DNA of 64,000 bases from UBA9676 sp035532275 (GCA_035532275.1 DATKRG010000225.1:37790-101789); one strand, 5' to 3'. Numbered from the stretch's first letter, positions 17,269 to 25,410 are shown. Translations and numbers: made by a program. Notes: a model not told the origin generated them from the sequence alone.

Positions 17269-17760
17269 GTGGCCGCTGACCTGCCCCGGGTAGGGGTCGG
17301 GACCGATGTTCACCCGCTGATGCCCGGGCGTCCGCTGCACCTGGCCGGGCTCATGTGGCCGGGCGAGACCGGCCTGGCGGGCCATTCTGACGGGGACGTC
17401 GCCGCGCATGCCGCCTGCGATGCCCTGCTCTCTGCGGCTGGCCTCGGTGACCTGGGGGCAGCGTTCGGCACCGACGACCCGGCCTGGGCGGGCGCCGCCG
17501 GGACCAGCCTCCTGCGCGCGACCGCCGGCCTGCTTACCGGCGCTGGTCTCATGGTGGGGAACGTCGCCATCTGCGTGATCGGCAACCGGCCGCGGATCGC
17601 GCCGCGGCGCGCGGAGGCGGAGAAGGTCCTGTCCGAGGCGCTTGGCGGGGCACCGGTCAGCGTGACCGGCACCACTACCGACGGGCTGGGCCTGACCGGC
17701 CGCGGCGAGGGCATCGCCGCGATCGCGACCGCCCTGGTGACACGGCGGGAACCAACCTAA
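17269..17760 (+). CDS. ispF: 2-C-methyl-D-erythritol 2,4-cyclodiphosphate synthase
   Basis: Fifth step of the non-mevalonate (MEP) isoprenoid pathway: makes the cyclic diphosphate and releases CMP. 163 residues. The metal ligands are Asp13 and His15 (GTDVHPL) and His47 (HSDGDVAAHA); the C-terminal motif is GTTTDGLGLTGRGEGIAAIA. The start is GTG at 17269. ispD, often placed between carD and ispF or fused to ispF, is missing here. Its last 4 bases overlap the convergent fumarylacetoacetase stop. Confidence 0.95.
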   Translation: MAADLPRVGVGTDVHPLMPGRPLHLAGLMWPGETGLAGHSDGDVAAHAACDALLSAAGLGDLGAAFGTDDPAWAGAAGTSLLRATAGLLTGAGLMVGNVAICVIGNRPRIAPRRAEAEKVLSEALGGAPVSVTGTTTDGLGLTGRGEGIAAIATALVTRREPT

Positions 17761-18968
17761 CCGCCCACCACCTGCCCCTCGACCGCGCCGAACCCGATCA
17801 CCGCCCCGTCCGCCCCCGGCGCGGTGGCGGTGATCCTGACCACGTCGCCATCCGCCAGGTAGGAGCGGGTGGCGCCGCCGGGCAGCCGGACCGGCTGCTT
17901 GCCGTCCCAGGTCAGCTCCAGCAGGCAGCCGCGCTCCTCACCCGGCCCGGACACCGTGCCGGAGGCGAACAGGTCCCCGGTACGCAGCGGCGCGCCGTTG
18001 ACGGTGGCGTGCGCCAGCTGCTGCGGTGGCGTCCAGTACATGTGGCGGAAAGCCGGCCGCGCCACGATGTCCTCGTTCAGTGTGATGGTCAGGGACAGAT
18101 CCAGGCCCCACGGCTCGGGGCAGCGCAGGTAGGCCAGCGGCGGCGGGTCCTGCGCGGGCGGCGGCACCCGGGCGGCGGCCAGCGCGGCCAGCGGCACCAC
18201 CCACGGTGACACCGACGTCGCGAAGGATTTGCCCAGGAACGGCCCCAGCGGCTGCGTCTCCCACGACTGGATGTCGCGTGCGCTCCAGTCATTGACAAGC
18301 ACGAAGCCGAACGCATGCTCGGCGAACTCGCCAGCTGACACTCGCTGCCCCGGCACGGTTCCGGCGCCGGTGACGAAGCCCACCTCGGCCTCGAAGTCCA
18401 GCCGCTGGGTCGGCCCGTAGACCGGCGCTGCCGCGCCGCGGGGCAGGTACTGGCCGCTGGGCCGGGTCACCGCGGTGCCGGAGACCATCACCGATCCCGC
18501 CCGGCCGTGGTAGCCGGCCGGCAGGTGCAGCCAGTTGCGGGCGAGCGGGGGCGCGCCGGGCCGGAAGATCTCCCCGACCCGGGTCGCGTGCTCCCGCGAG
18601 GAGTAGAAGTCCACGTAGTCGGCGACGTCGAACGGCAGCCGGAGTTCCACCGACGCTTGCGGCAGCAGGTGGGGTGTGACCCGGTCACGGTGACCGGGGC
18701 CGGACAGCAGCTCGGTCAGCCGCTCGCGGGCCGGCTGCCAGGCGGGCGGGCCGGCGGCCATGAACGGGTTGAGCGAGGCGGCGGCGAACCAGGCGGGCTC
18801 CCCGGGCAGCAGGCCAGCGGCGGCCAGCCCAGCCAGGTCGAGCACCCGATCTCCGATCGCCACCCCGACCCTGGCCGGCTCACCCGGCGGGGCGAAGATC
18901 CCGTAGGGCAGGTTCTGGACACCGAAGCCGCTGCCCTCGGGCACCCGGACCCAGGTCGTCGCCGCCAT
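17757..18968 (-). CDS. fahA: Fumarylacetoacetase
   Basis: Last step of tyrosine/homogentisate breakdown: cleaves fumarylacetoacetate into fumarate and acetoacetate. 403 residues. The N-terminal SH3-like domain (FGVQNLPYGIFAPPGEPARVGVAIGDRVLDL) is followed by the catalytic domain with FDVADYVDFYSSREHATRVG, YHGRAGSVMVSGT, the metal-ligand region LDFEAEVGFVTG, VNDWSARDIQSWE and LGKSFATSVSPWVV. Start ATG at 18968 with GGGGAG upstream. It lies immediately after the DUF2637 gene on the same strand, and homogentisate dioxygenase is divergent from the pair, so the locus is a homogentisate pathway cluster. Confidence 0.96.
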   Translation of the reverse strand: MAATTWVRVPEGSGFGVQNLPYGIFAPPGEPARVGVAIGDRVLDLAGLAAAGLLPGEPAWFAAASLNPFMAAGPPAWQPARERLTELLSGPGHRDRVTPHLLPQASVELRLPFDVADYVDFYSSREHATRVGEIFRPGAPPLARNWLHLPAGYHGRAGSVMVSGTAVTRPSGQYLPRGAAAPVYGPTQRLDFEAEVGFVTGAGTVPGQRVSAGEFAEHAFGFVLVNDWSARDIQSWETQPLGPFLGKSFATSVSPWVVPLAALAAARVPPPAQDPPPLAYLRCPEPWGLDLSLTITLNEDIVARPAFRHMYWTPPQQLAHATVNGAPLRTGDLFASGTVSGPGEERGCLLELTWDGKQPVRLPGGATRSYLADGDVVRITATAPGADGAVIGFGAVEGQVVGG

Positions 18969-18970
18969 GC

Positions 18971-19906
18971 TCACTCCCCGCCGGGCTCGGGCCCCTGCGG
19001 GTGGGTGGGGGTGCTGCGCATCCGGTCGAAGTGGGGGACGGGGGTGGGGGCGGGCACCATCGGCGGGGCGGGCACCATCGGCGGCGCGGGCGCCTCGCCG
19101 GCACCCGCCAAGGCCGTCTGCGGGCCGTCGTCCTCGTCCAGCTCGGGGGCCTGCGCCTCGTAGGTCAGGCCGGTCCCCGCCTCCTCCAGCTGGTCGTGAC
19201 CCGCCTCCTCGGTGTGCCTGGAGTCGTCGTCCCAGTACCCCGCCGTGAGCTCGGCTGTCGCGCGGCTCTCCACCGCCCCGGCCCGTTCGGCGGGCCGGCC
19301 AGCCCGGGGCTCCAGCAGCGAGTCGGTCGCCGTCCGGGGCTCGCCGGCCCGGCCCGCTGCGGTCCCGCCGCTGGCCGCCCAGGTGACCGTCCCCGGGCCG
19401 GCCGCGAGGCCGCCGGCGGCCCGTCCCGCTGCTCCGTTCGCGGCGCCCGCCGCCCGGATCCGGCGCCAGTGCCGCAGCATCGCGAGCCACATCCCGAAGC
19501 CCATCAGCAGCAGCACCCACGGGATGACCGCGACCACGGCCTGGGTCGGCTGGACGGGCAGGCTGATGCCCATGGCGTGGACCGCGTCACCGGCCGCCAG
19601 CGCGGCCAGCAGGAGCAGCAGGGAAATCCACACGTACGCCCGGGTCCACCAGCCGGCACTGCGCAGCGCCAGGGCCGCGGCGCAGGCGATGACCAGCATC
19701 GCGTCGAACATGACCGGGTACAGCCGGGCCAGCCGGGCGGACACCCCGGCCTGCAGCGCGATCTGGTGGATCCCCTCGTAGGAGAGCAGGAACGCGGCGG
19801 CGGCCACCAGCAGCACCCCGACGATGACGGCGGTGAGCGCGGCCAGCCGGAGCCGCGGGTGGGGATCGCCAGACCGGGTCCCGCGCACCACGGGATAGTC
19901 GCTCAT
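18971..19906 (-). CDS. DUF2637 four-helix membrane protein
   Basis: 311 residues. Four TM helices in the first ~150 residues (LAALTAVIVGVLLVAAAAFL, LYPVMFDAMLVIACAAALAL, AYVWISLLLLLAALAAGDAV, VVAVIPWVLLLMGFGMWLAM) match DUF2637, found in many actinobacterial chromosomes and mobile elements. A long Ala/Gly/Pro/Glu-rich cytosolic tail follows, with no recognisable domain. Start ATG at 19906; an AAGGA-like site is about 14 bases upstream, so the start is moderately sure. The function is unknown. Its place between fahA and hgd is probably chance co-orientation. Confidence 0.8.
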   Translation of the reverse strand: MSDYPVVRGTRSGDPHPRLRLAALTAVIVGVLLVAAAAFLLSYEGIHQIALQAGVSARLARLYPVMFDAMLVIACAAALALRSAGWWTRAYVWISLLLLLAALAAGDAVHAMGISLPVQPTQAVVAVIPWVLLLMGFGMWLAMLRHWRRIRAAGAANGAAGRAAGGLAAGPGTVTWAASGGTAAGRAGEPRTATDSLLEPRAGRPAERAGAVESRATAELTAGYWDDDSRHTEEAGHDQLEEAGTGLTYEAQAPELDEDDGPQTALAGAGEAPAPPMVPAPPMVPAPTPVPHFDRMRSTPTHPQGPEPGGE

Positions 19907-20105
19907 CAGCGGTGTTCGTCCTTCCTGCGCCGCCACTGCGGTCGCCGGCCCCCGCCTATAGTCGGGACTACGGGCACCATTGTCCGCGCCGGGTAGCCGT
20001 CTGGCCGCCGGGGGGCGGTTGCGGGAGTCTCCCGCGGGCGGAAGGGATCGCCCAGCACGGCGCACGTCCGGACGGCCGTGCGCCCGCCCGCGCGGCCTCG
20101 GCGTC

Positions 20106-20113
20106 AAGGGAGA
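20106..20113 (+). promoter_or_regulatory. Ribosome-binding site fixing the homogentisate dioxygenase start
   Basis: AAGGGAGA lies five bases before the ATG at 20118. It decides this start against the longer open frame that begins at 19980. Confidence 0.7.
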
Positions 20114-20117
20114 CCAT

Positions 20118-21302
20118 ATGCCGTACTACCGGGTGGCCGGGGAGCTTCCCCGCAAGCGCCATATCCGTTTTCACCGCCCCGATGGCGGACTGTACTCAGA
20201 AGAGCTTATGGGAGAAGAGGGTTTCTCGGCCGATTCCTCCCTTCTGTATCACGTTCACCCGCCGACCGCGATCATCAAGAGCGAGGGCGTGCCGGAAGCC
20301 GGGCAGGCGGAGACGGTGCCGAACCACCCACTGCTGCCACGGCACGTGCGCACCGCCGGCCTGCCAGCCGGCGGCGATCTGGTGCTCGGCCGGGGGCTGC
20401 TGTTCGCCAATGACGACGTCCGCATATCGTTCGTTTCCGCGGCCGTGCCGTCGGGTCTGTACCGGAACTCAGCCGGCGACGAGGCCGTCTACATCCAGCA
20501 CGGGTCAGCCGTATTCGAGTCCGTCTACGGGACGCTCCAGGCCGGGCCCGGCGACTATGTGGTGATCCCGCGCGGCACCATTCACCGCTGGATTCCGGCT
20601 CCGGCGGGGGTGAGCGCGCTGACGGTCGAGGCGAGCGGGCACATCCGGCCGCCGCGCCGGTATCTGTCCGGCTTCGGCCAGTTCCTGGAGCATGCCCCTT
20701 ACAGCGAGCGCGACCTGCGCGGCCCCGACGGGCCGCTGATCGCGGAGGGGGAGGAGGTGCCGGTCATCGTCCGCACCCGGAGCGGGCTGACCCGCCTGAC
20801 CTACGCCTACCACCCGTTCGACGTCGTCGGCTGGGACGGGTACCTGTACCCGTTCGCGTTCAACATCGCCGACTTCGAGCCGGTCGTGAAGCGCACCCAC
20901 GCGCCGCCGCCGGTGCACCAGACCTTCGAGGGGCCGAATTTCGTGATCTGCTCGTTCTGCCCACGGCCGCTCGACTTCGATCCCGAGGCGGTGCCGATTC
21001 CCTACCACCACCACAACGTGGACTCCGACGAGATGATGTTCTATGTCGCCGGGGACTACTCGGCCCGCAAAGGTTCCGGGGTCGGCCTGGGCTCCATCAC
21101 GCTGCACCCGGCGGGGTTCACCCACGGGCCGCAGCCGGGCGCGGTCGAGGCTGCTGTGGCCGGCCTGGCCGAGGGAAAGATCACCACCGACGAGACCGCG
21201 GTGATGATCGACACGTTCCGCCCGCTGCACCTGGGCCCCGCGGCCCGCCGGGCCGAGGACCCCGAATACGCCTGGACCTGGGCCCGGGCCGCTGGCCGCT
21301 GA
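20118..21302 (+). CDS. hmgA: Homogentisate 1,2-dioxygenase
   Basis: Fe(II) cupin enzyme that opens the ring of homogentisate to maleylacetoacetate. 394 residues. Visible motifs: LYSEELMGEEGFSADSSLLYH, the first cupin (GDYVVIPRGTIHRWIP), and the metal site in the C-terminal half (PYHHHNVDSDEMMFYVAGDY with His and Glu ligands; LHPAGFTHGPQPGAVE). Divergent from fahA/DUF2637. Maleylacetoacetate isomerase and 4-hydroxyphenylpyruvate dioxygenase are not in the window, so they must be elsewhere or bypassed (for example by a mycothiol-dependent isomerase). Confidence 0.94.
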   Translation: MPYYRVAGELPRKRHIRFHRPDGGLYSEELMGEEGFSADSSLLYHVHPPTAIIKSEGVPEAGQAETVPNHPLLPRHVRTAGLPAGGDLVLGRGLLFANDDVRISFVSAAVPSGLYRNSAGDEAVYIQHGSAVFESVYGTLQAGPGDYVVIPRGTIHRWIPAPAGVSALTVEASGHIRPPRRYLSGFGQFLEHAPYSERDLRGPDGPLIAEGEEVPVIVRTRSGLTRLTYAYHPFDVVGWDGYLYPFAFNIADFEPVVKRTHAPPPVHQTFEGPNFVICSFCPRPLDFDPEAVPIPYHHHNVDSDEMMFYVAGDYSARKGSGVGLGSITLHPAGFTHGPQPGAVEAAVAGLAEGKITTDETAVMIDTFRPLHLGPAARRAEDPEYAWTWARAAGR

Positions 21303-21351
21303 CGCGTCCGGAGCCGGGCAGCCGCGCCCATGCCTCCGGCCCAGGCGGGTC

Positions 21352-21420
21352 AGAGCCGGTCGACGAAGTCCTTGGCGACCTTGAGGCTGGCGTTGGTGTA
21401 CCCGCGGTAGCGCTTGATGG
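21352..21420 (-). pseudogene. Remnant of the C-terminus of an unidentified gene
   Basis: The minus strand reads IKRYRGYTNASLKVAKDFVDRL and then TGA at 21354-21352. Codon use and composition look like a real protein end, but upstream (above 21420) the frame runs into a G7 tract and loses protein character. I do not recognise the family. It may be what is left after insertion of the module to its right. Confidence 0.35.
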
Positions 21421-21452
21421 CCCCCCCGCATCCCCTTCCGAGCCCACCCAAG

Positions 21453-21472
21453 GCCCCCGCTGCGCCGGGGGC
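21453..21472. terminator. GC hairpin, possible two-way terminator
   Basis: GCCCCCG (21453-21459), loop of 6, CGGGGGC (21466-21472). No U-run follows, as is common in actinobacteria. It sits between the convergent homogentisate dioxygenase and GntR-module genes. Confidence 0.45.
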
Positions 21473-21604
21473 ACAACCACCAAACGCACAGGCAGCAGCC
21501 CAGCGGGCGAGGAACTACGGTCGGCGCAGACCGGAACCGTCGCACAGCGACGAGTCAGCCCAAAAGGAAGCGCACAGGGTGCTCTAGCGACTATGCGCAG
21601 GCAG

Positions 21605-21985
21605 CTACCGGATAACGCTGTTCGCGGTGTGCTCACACAGCCGCCAAGCGCCTGCTTCGTCCCGAGAAAGCGTGTAGCGACACCCGCGCATCAGCACTAT
21701 GGGCCGGTGCGCAAGCTCCAGCCTCCCGGTTGGCTCCAGCGCCGCATCAACCAGGTACGCATGGGGCCGCTCCCCCTCCGGGGTCATCTGCCATCCGATC
21801 CCGTCGTGCTCTATCCGGTACACATAGCCAGGAACCAGGGTCGCTGGGTACACACCGTCATTGCGGACCTGCACATCAGGGATCACGTCCCATGAGGAAG
21901 GGGACTCCCCGCCGAAGCGGTTGCGCTCGTCCATCGCCTGCTGCGGGACCGTGCGCAGCACCCCGGCGAACGTTGTGCCGCTCAT
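21605..21985 (-). CDS. Hypothetical protein coupled to the GntR regulator
   Basis: 126 residues with no recognised domain: mainly beta-forming (VIPDVQVRNDGVYPATLVPGYVYRIEHDGIGWQMTPEG), one Cys pair region (MRGCRYTLSRDEAGAWRLCEHT). Start ATG at 21985, with a near-perfect ribosome-binding site GAGGAGGAAGC located inside the 3' end of the GntR gene and an ATGA overlap (21982-21985), so it is translated with GntR. It probably belongs functionally to the GntR/ATPase module. Confidence 0.7.
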   Translation of the reverse strand: MSGTTFAGVLRTVPQQAMDERNRFGGESPSSWDVIPDVQVRNDGVYPATLVPGYVYRIEHDGIGWQMTPEGERPHAYLVDAALEPTGRLELAHRPIVLMRGCRYTLSRDEAGAWRLCEHTANSVIR

Positions 21986-22740
21986 GCTTCCTCCTCTAGC
22001 TCGTAAACGATCACATTGCGGTCGCCCGGCAGCACAGACACCTGAAGCCGGACCGGTGTACCGTCCGCAGCCCAGGACGTGCGGACATGCTCCCCGACCG
22101 GTGTCCCCTCAGCCAGCCCCAGCCGGGCCGATTCCTCCCGCGTCGGCATCCGGATCGTGATCTCATCCTGGGACCGGACCCACCCATAGCCAAGGTCGCG
22201 CAGCACGGCATACGTTCCAGGCAGCACATCCCCGGGCTGGGCTATCGGGGTGCCGCCGACCAGCTTCTCCGGGTAATAGGTGTCCGCAAGCAGCATGACC
22301 TGCCCGTCCACCCACCGCTCGCGCTTGCGCACCACCGCCGACTCGCCTTCGCCCAGCCCCAGCCGCGCTGCCACCCGCCCAGGCGGCGCGACAATGCCTA
22401 CCTCAATATCCTCTCTCGGCTCCCGCCCTTGCTCCCGGACCCCCAGCGACCAAGCGTCGGCAGGGGACACGTCCATGCGGGTGTTGCGCTCAGGCCGGCT
22501 CGCCACCCATACCAGCGGCGTCACAGACCGGACGTGGTAACCGACCCCCTGCTGGGATTGCACCAGCCCCTCATGAATGAGCTGAAGCAGCGCGCGCCGG
22601 ACAGTTGTCCGCGACACCCCGTATGCGCTCATCAGCTCTGGCTCGGACGGCAACCTCTCGCCGGGCGCAAGCTCCCCGGCGTAGATCTTCGCGCGCAAGT
22701 CATCGGCGACTGTCTCGGTGAGCGTCGTCACCCGTCGCAC
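21982..22740 (-). CDS. GntR-family (HutC/UTRA) transcription regulator
   Basis: 252 residues. The N-terminal winged helix (VADDLRAKIYAGELAPGERLPSEPELMSAYGVSRTTVRRALLQLIHEGLV) is followed by a UTRA ligand-binding domain (~95-250, VRKRERWVDGQVMLLADTYYPEKLV, VQVSVLPGDRNVIVYELEE). The frame is open to 22923; I chose the GTG at 22740 because GGAG lies eight bases upstream and the winged helix starts just after it. A perfect TATACT -10 on the minus strand (22791-22796) would give a ~45-base leader. It is divergent from an RsbW-like ATPase, and the shared region carries a palindrome (22841-22866) that is probably its operator. The ligand is unknown. Confidence 0.88.
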   Translation of the reverse strand: MRRVTTLTETVADDLRAKIYAGELAPGERLPSEPELMSAYGVSRTTVRRALLQLIHEGLVQSQQGVGYHVRSVTPLVWVASRPERNTRMDVSPADAWSLGVREQGREPREDIEVGIVAPPGRVAARLGLGEGESAVVRKRERWVDGQVMLLADTYYPEKLVGGTPIAQPGDVLPGTYAVLRDLGYGWVRSQDEITIRMPTREESARLGLAEGTPVGEHVRTSWAADGTPVRLQVSVLPGDRNVIVYELEEEA

Positions 22741-22806
22741 AGCCACCACTCCGCACACAGCCGAAGAACCCGTATCAGAGATCGGGAACGAGTATAGGCG
22801 GGTGGC

Positions 22807-22836
22807 TTGACGCCAGGCCCGGACCGCTTCTAGCGT
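22807..22836 (+). promoter_or_regulatory. Promoter of the RsbW-like ATPase gene
   Basis: TTGACG (22807-22812), 18-base spacer, TAGCGT (22831-22836). The predicted start (~22843) falls inside the palindrome at 22841-22866, a layout that favours repression. Confidence 0.6.
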
Positions 22837-22840
22837 GAAC

Positions 22841-22866
22841 GTTGTACTCATTGTAACGAGTACAAC
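22841..22866. promoter_or_regulatory. Palindromic operator between GntR and ATPase genes
   Basis: Perfect 9-bp inverted repeat GTTGTACTC (22841-22849) / GAGTACAAC (22858-22866) with an 8-base centre. It covers the predicted transcription start of the plus-strand gene. GntR/HutC regulators bind such palindromes, so the divergent GntR product is the likely ligand-controlled repressor. Confidence 0.65.
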
Positions 22867-22899
22867 GCCATGAAAGCCATCCAGGTCTGGAGACCGCCC

Positions 22900-23319
22900 A
22901 TGCGCGAGATCGCTCTCAAGCACACCACCGGCGCCGTCTCCCCTGCGTGCGCGTGGGCCCGCACTTTCGAGGCACTCCCCAGCCGCGTGGGCGACGCACG
23001 CCGCTTCCTCGCCTCCATCCTCAACGACTCCTCGTTAACCGGCGACGCGCTGATCTGCCTGTCCGAAATCGCCACCAACGCGGTCCTTCACAGCAACTCA
23101 GGCCAGCCCCACGGAGCGTTCACCGTCCGCGTCAGCCTCGACAAGAGCACGCTCCGGGTTGAGGTCGAAGACCAAGGCGGCCCCTGGGTGCACGGCCACC
23201 ACAACGACGGGCAGAGCGGACGCGGGCTGCTCATCGTCTCCCAGCTGGCCACCACCTGGGACATCAGCGGCGACGGCACCACCTCCCGCACCGTGTGGTT
23301 CGAGATGACTCACCCATGA
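22900..23319 (+). CDS. RsbW-like ATP-binding protein (HATPase_c_2, anti-sigma type)
   Basis: 139 residues with a GHKL ATPase fold of the stand-alone anti-sigma kinase type. Visible: N-box LSEIATNAVLHSNSGQ, G1 box EVEDQGGPWV, G2-like GRGLLIVSQLATTW and the terminal strand SRTVWFEM. I preferred the ATG at 22900 with GGAGA six bases upstream; the ATG at 22870 has no ribosome-binding site. Its target sigma or anti-sigma factor is not in the window. It overlaps the next frame by ATGA (23316-23319). Confidence 0.85.
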   Translation: MREIALKHTTGAVSPACAWARTFEALPSRVGDARRFLASILNDSSLTGDALICLSEIATNAVLHSNSGQPHGAFTVRVSLDKSTLRVEVEDQGGPWVHGHHNDGQSGRGLLIVSQLATTWDISGDGTTSRTVWFEMTHP

Positions 23320-23807
23320 CCGCGCCACCGCGACAGCAGACAGCACAGCCCTGCGACGAGCACGAGCGGCGCACAGCGGCACGGATGGGGCGCGACCACC
23401 CGCACTGGCTCATACTCTGGGGCGTTCACAGCCGGCTCTGGTGGGCATACCCCCGCTTCCGCGCCGAACCCGGAACCATCATCTCCGCCCCACCCCCCGT
23501 GAACTGCTCACCCGCATGCGCCAAACCGGGCTCGCCAGTCCCGGCCCAGGCAAGCCAGCCCCACCGCCCCGGACACCAGGTGCCAAGCCCGCCAGCCCAG
23601 GGGAGTCCCAGTGACCCCCGCCCAGCCCCTTACGGCGCGGAATACCCCCAGGCCATCGCCGCCGACTATCCCGGCTGGCACGTCAAGCACCAGGACGGGC
23701 GCTGGACCGCCTCATGCCCCGCCATCACCGTCCACGCCGCCAGCCCCGCCGCGCTGCGCGCAGCCATCGAGCACGCCATCAGCGGCGACGACAGCGACCT
23801 GTCATGA
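23316..23807 (+). pseudogene. Small accessory protein genes with apparent C-run frameshifts
   Basis: The frame begins ATGA-coupled to the ATPase gene and encodes PHWLILWGVHSRLWWAYPRF...GTIISA, which resembles small proteins that follow such ATPases in filamentous actinomycetes. At the C6 run 23493-23498 the protein-like continuation RELLTRMRQTGLASPGPG moves to another frame and ends at a TGA (23612-23614). A GTG (23611-23613) follows, and a second protein-like segment (AADYPGWHVKHQDGRWTASCPAIT) returns to the first frame after the C4 run in CAGCCCCTT. One extra C at each run would give two intact small genes. It could be sequencing error, true decay, or one odd 163-residue protein. Confidence 0.5.
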
Positions 23808-23905
23808 CCCCGCCCCGTATTAGCGGGTAGCGCCCGCACGTGTGGCCGGCGACACTGCCTTGAACGTGATCACACAGGCGGGGTCGGGCGGCAGCGGCTC
23901 ACCGG

Positions 23906-23911
23906 TAGCCT
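23906..23911 (+). promoter_or_regulatory. Possible leaderless -10 box of cysS
   Basis: TAGCCT ends seven bases before the GTG at 23919, where no ribosome-binding site is present. No clear -35. Confidence 0.3.
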
Positions 23912-23918
23912 TGGCGGC

Positions 23919-25355
23919 GTGACGCTCCGTCTCTACGACACCGCCAGCCGCCAGATGCGCGACTTCTCCCCGCTCGTGCCGGGGAAGGCATCGCTGTATC
24001 TGTGTGGCGCCACGGTGCAGGCGCCCCCGCACATCGGGCACGTCAGGTCCGGAGTCAACTTCGACATCTGCGTCCGCTGGCTGAAGGCGAGCGGGTACAC
24101 GGTGACGTTCTGCCGGAACGTGACCGACATTGACGACAAGATCCTGCGGGTTGCCGCCGCCGAGGGTGTGCCGTGGTGGGCGGTGGCCCAGCGCAACGAG
24201 CGGGCGTTCAGCCGCGCCTATGACGTGCTCGGCTGCCTGCCGCCGGACGTGGAGCCGCGGGCGACTGGCCACGTGCCCGAGATGACCGCGCTGATGCGGC
24301 GCCTGATCGACACCGGTCACGCCTACGCCGCGGGCGGCGACGTCTACTTCGATGTCAGTTCCTTCCCGGGTTACGGTGCGCTGTCCGGCCAGCGGCTGGA
24401 GCACATGCGGCCAGCGGACGACACCGACACCAGCGATGCCAAACGCGATCCGCGGGATTTCGCGCTGTGGAAGGGCGCGAAGCCGGGGGAGCCGGCCTGG
24501 GAGACGCCCTGGGGTCCGGGCCGTCCCGGCTGGCACCTGGAATGCTCGGCGATGGCCACCAAGTACCTGGGGCCCGCCTTCGACATCCACGGCGGCGGCC
24601 TGGACCTGGTGTTCCCGCACCATGAGAACGAACTGGCCCAGTCCCGGGCGGCGGGCGACGGGTTCGCCCAGTACTGGCTGCACAACGGGCTCCTCGGGGT
24701 GGCCGGGGCGAAGATGAGCAAGTCGCTGGGCAACTCGCTGCTGGTAGACGTGATGGTCACCCAGGTGCGGCCGGTGGAGTTGCGGTACTACCTGGGGCAG
24801 GCGCACTACCGCTCTGCCATGGAGTACTCGCCGGAGGCGCTCGCCGAGGCCGGCGCTGCCTACCGGCGTATCGAGGGCTTCGTGCTCCGGGCCGTGGAGA
24901 TCACCGGGACGCCCGGCGGGCCGGGCGGCACCGGTGAGCCGGACGTCAGTTCGCCCGCCAGCGTGCCCGGGCTCCCGGCGGCGTTCGCCGGCGCACTGGA
25001 CGACGACCTCGGCGTGCCGCAGGCACTCGCCGTGGTGCACGACGCAGTCCGCGAGGGCAACAACGCCCTGGCGGCCGGGGACGCGCAGGCGGCTGGCGGC
25101 TGCCTCGCCTCGGTGCGGGGCATGCTGGATGTGCTCGGCCTGGACCCGCTCGCCCAGCCGTGGGCTGCCAGCGGCGCCGGGGACGACCTGCACGCGGTGG
25201 TGGACGCCCTGGTCAAGGTGGCCGTCGAGCAGCGGCAGGCGGCGCGCGAGCGGAAGGACTTCCAGGCGGCAGATGCGATCAGGGATCGCCTCAAGGCCGC
25301 TGGCGTACTCATCGAGGACACCCCGCACGGGCCGCGCTGGGAGCTGAAGCGGTGA
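23919..25355 (+). CDS. cysS: Cysteinyl-tRNA synthetase
   Basis: Charges tRNA-Cys. 478 residues, class Ia. The HIGH motif is PHIGH (37-41). The zinc ligands are Cys29 (LYLCGATVQAPP), Cys in WHLECSAMA and His/Glu in PHHENELAQS. The KMSKS loop is AKMSKSLGNS. The C-terminal DALR/anticodon domain ends with KDFQAADAIRDRLKAAGVLIEDTPHGPRWELK. The GTG at 23919 lacks a good ribosome-binding site and may be leaderless. It is followed by rlmB, the same order as in Streptomyces. Confidence 0.97.
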   Translation: MTLRLYDTASRQMRDFSPLVPGKASLYLCGATVQAPPHIGHVRSGVNFDICVRWLKASGYTVTFCRNVTDIDDKILRVAAAEGVPWWAVAQRNERAFSRAYDVLGCLPPDVEPRATGHVPEMTALMRRLIDTGHAYAAGGDVYFDVSSFPGYGALSGQRLEHMRPADDTDTSDAKRDPRDFALWKGAKPGEPAWETPWGPGRPGWHLECSAMATKYLGPAFDIHGGGLDLVFPHHENELAQSRAAGDGFAQYWLHNGLLGVAGAKMSKSLGNSLLVDVMVTQVRPVELRYYLGQAHYRSAMEYSPEALAEAGAAYRRIEGFVLRAVEITGTPGGPGGTGEPDVSSPASVPGLPAAFAGALDDDLGVPQALAVVHDAVREGNNALAAGDAQAAGGCLASVRGMLDVLGLDPLAQPWAASGAGDDLHAVVDALVKVAVEQRQAARERKDFQAADAIRDRLKAAGVLIEDTPHGPRWELKR

Positions 25356-25410
25356 CCCGCGCAGCCACCAGCCGCGTGCCCGGCGGCACGCAAGCAGGGC
25401 AGGTGGGGCA

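Larger units (their letters stand above)
21303..21604. other. Junction between the homogentisate locus and the GntR module
   Basis: 302 bases without an intact gene. The left part holds a short reading-frame tail (21352-21420) and then a C7 run and a GC hairpin (21453-21472). From about 21475 the sequence has a lower-GC composition that continues through the GntR module. I see no direct repeats or tRNA that would mark an integration site. Confidence 0.4.

Noticed and set aside
21303..21604. tRNA or attachment site at the edge of the GntR module
   Set aside because: No cloverleaf or GGTTCRAATCC-like T-arm and no flanking direct repeat could be found.
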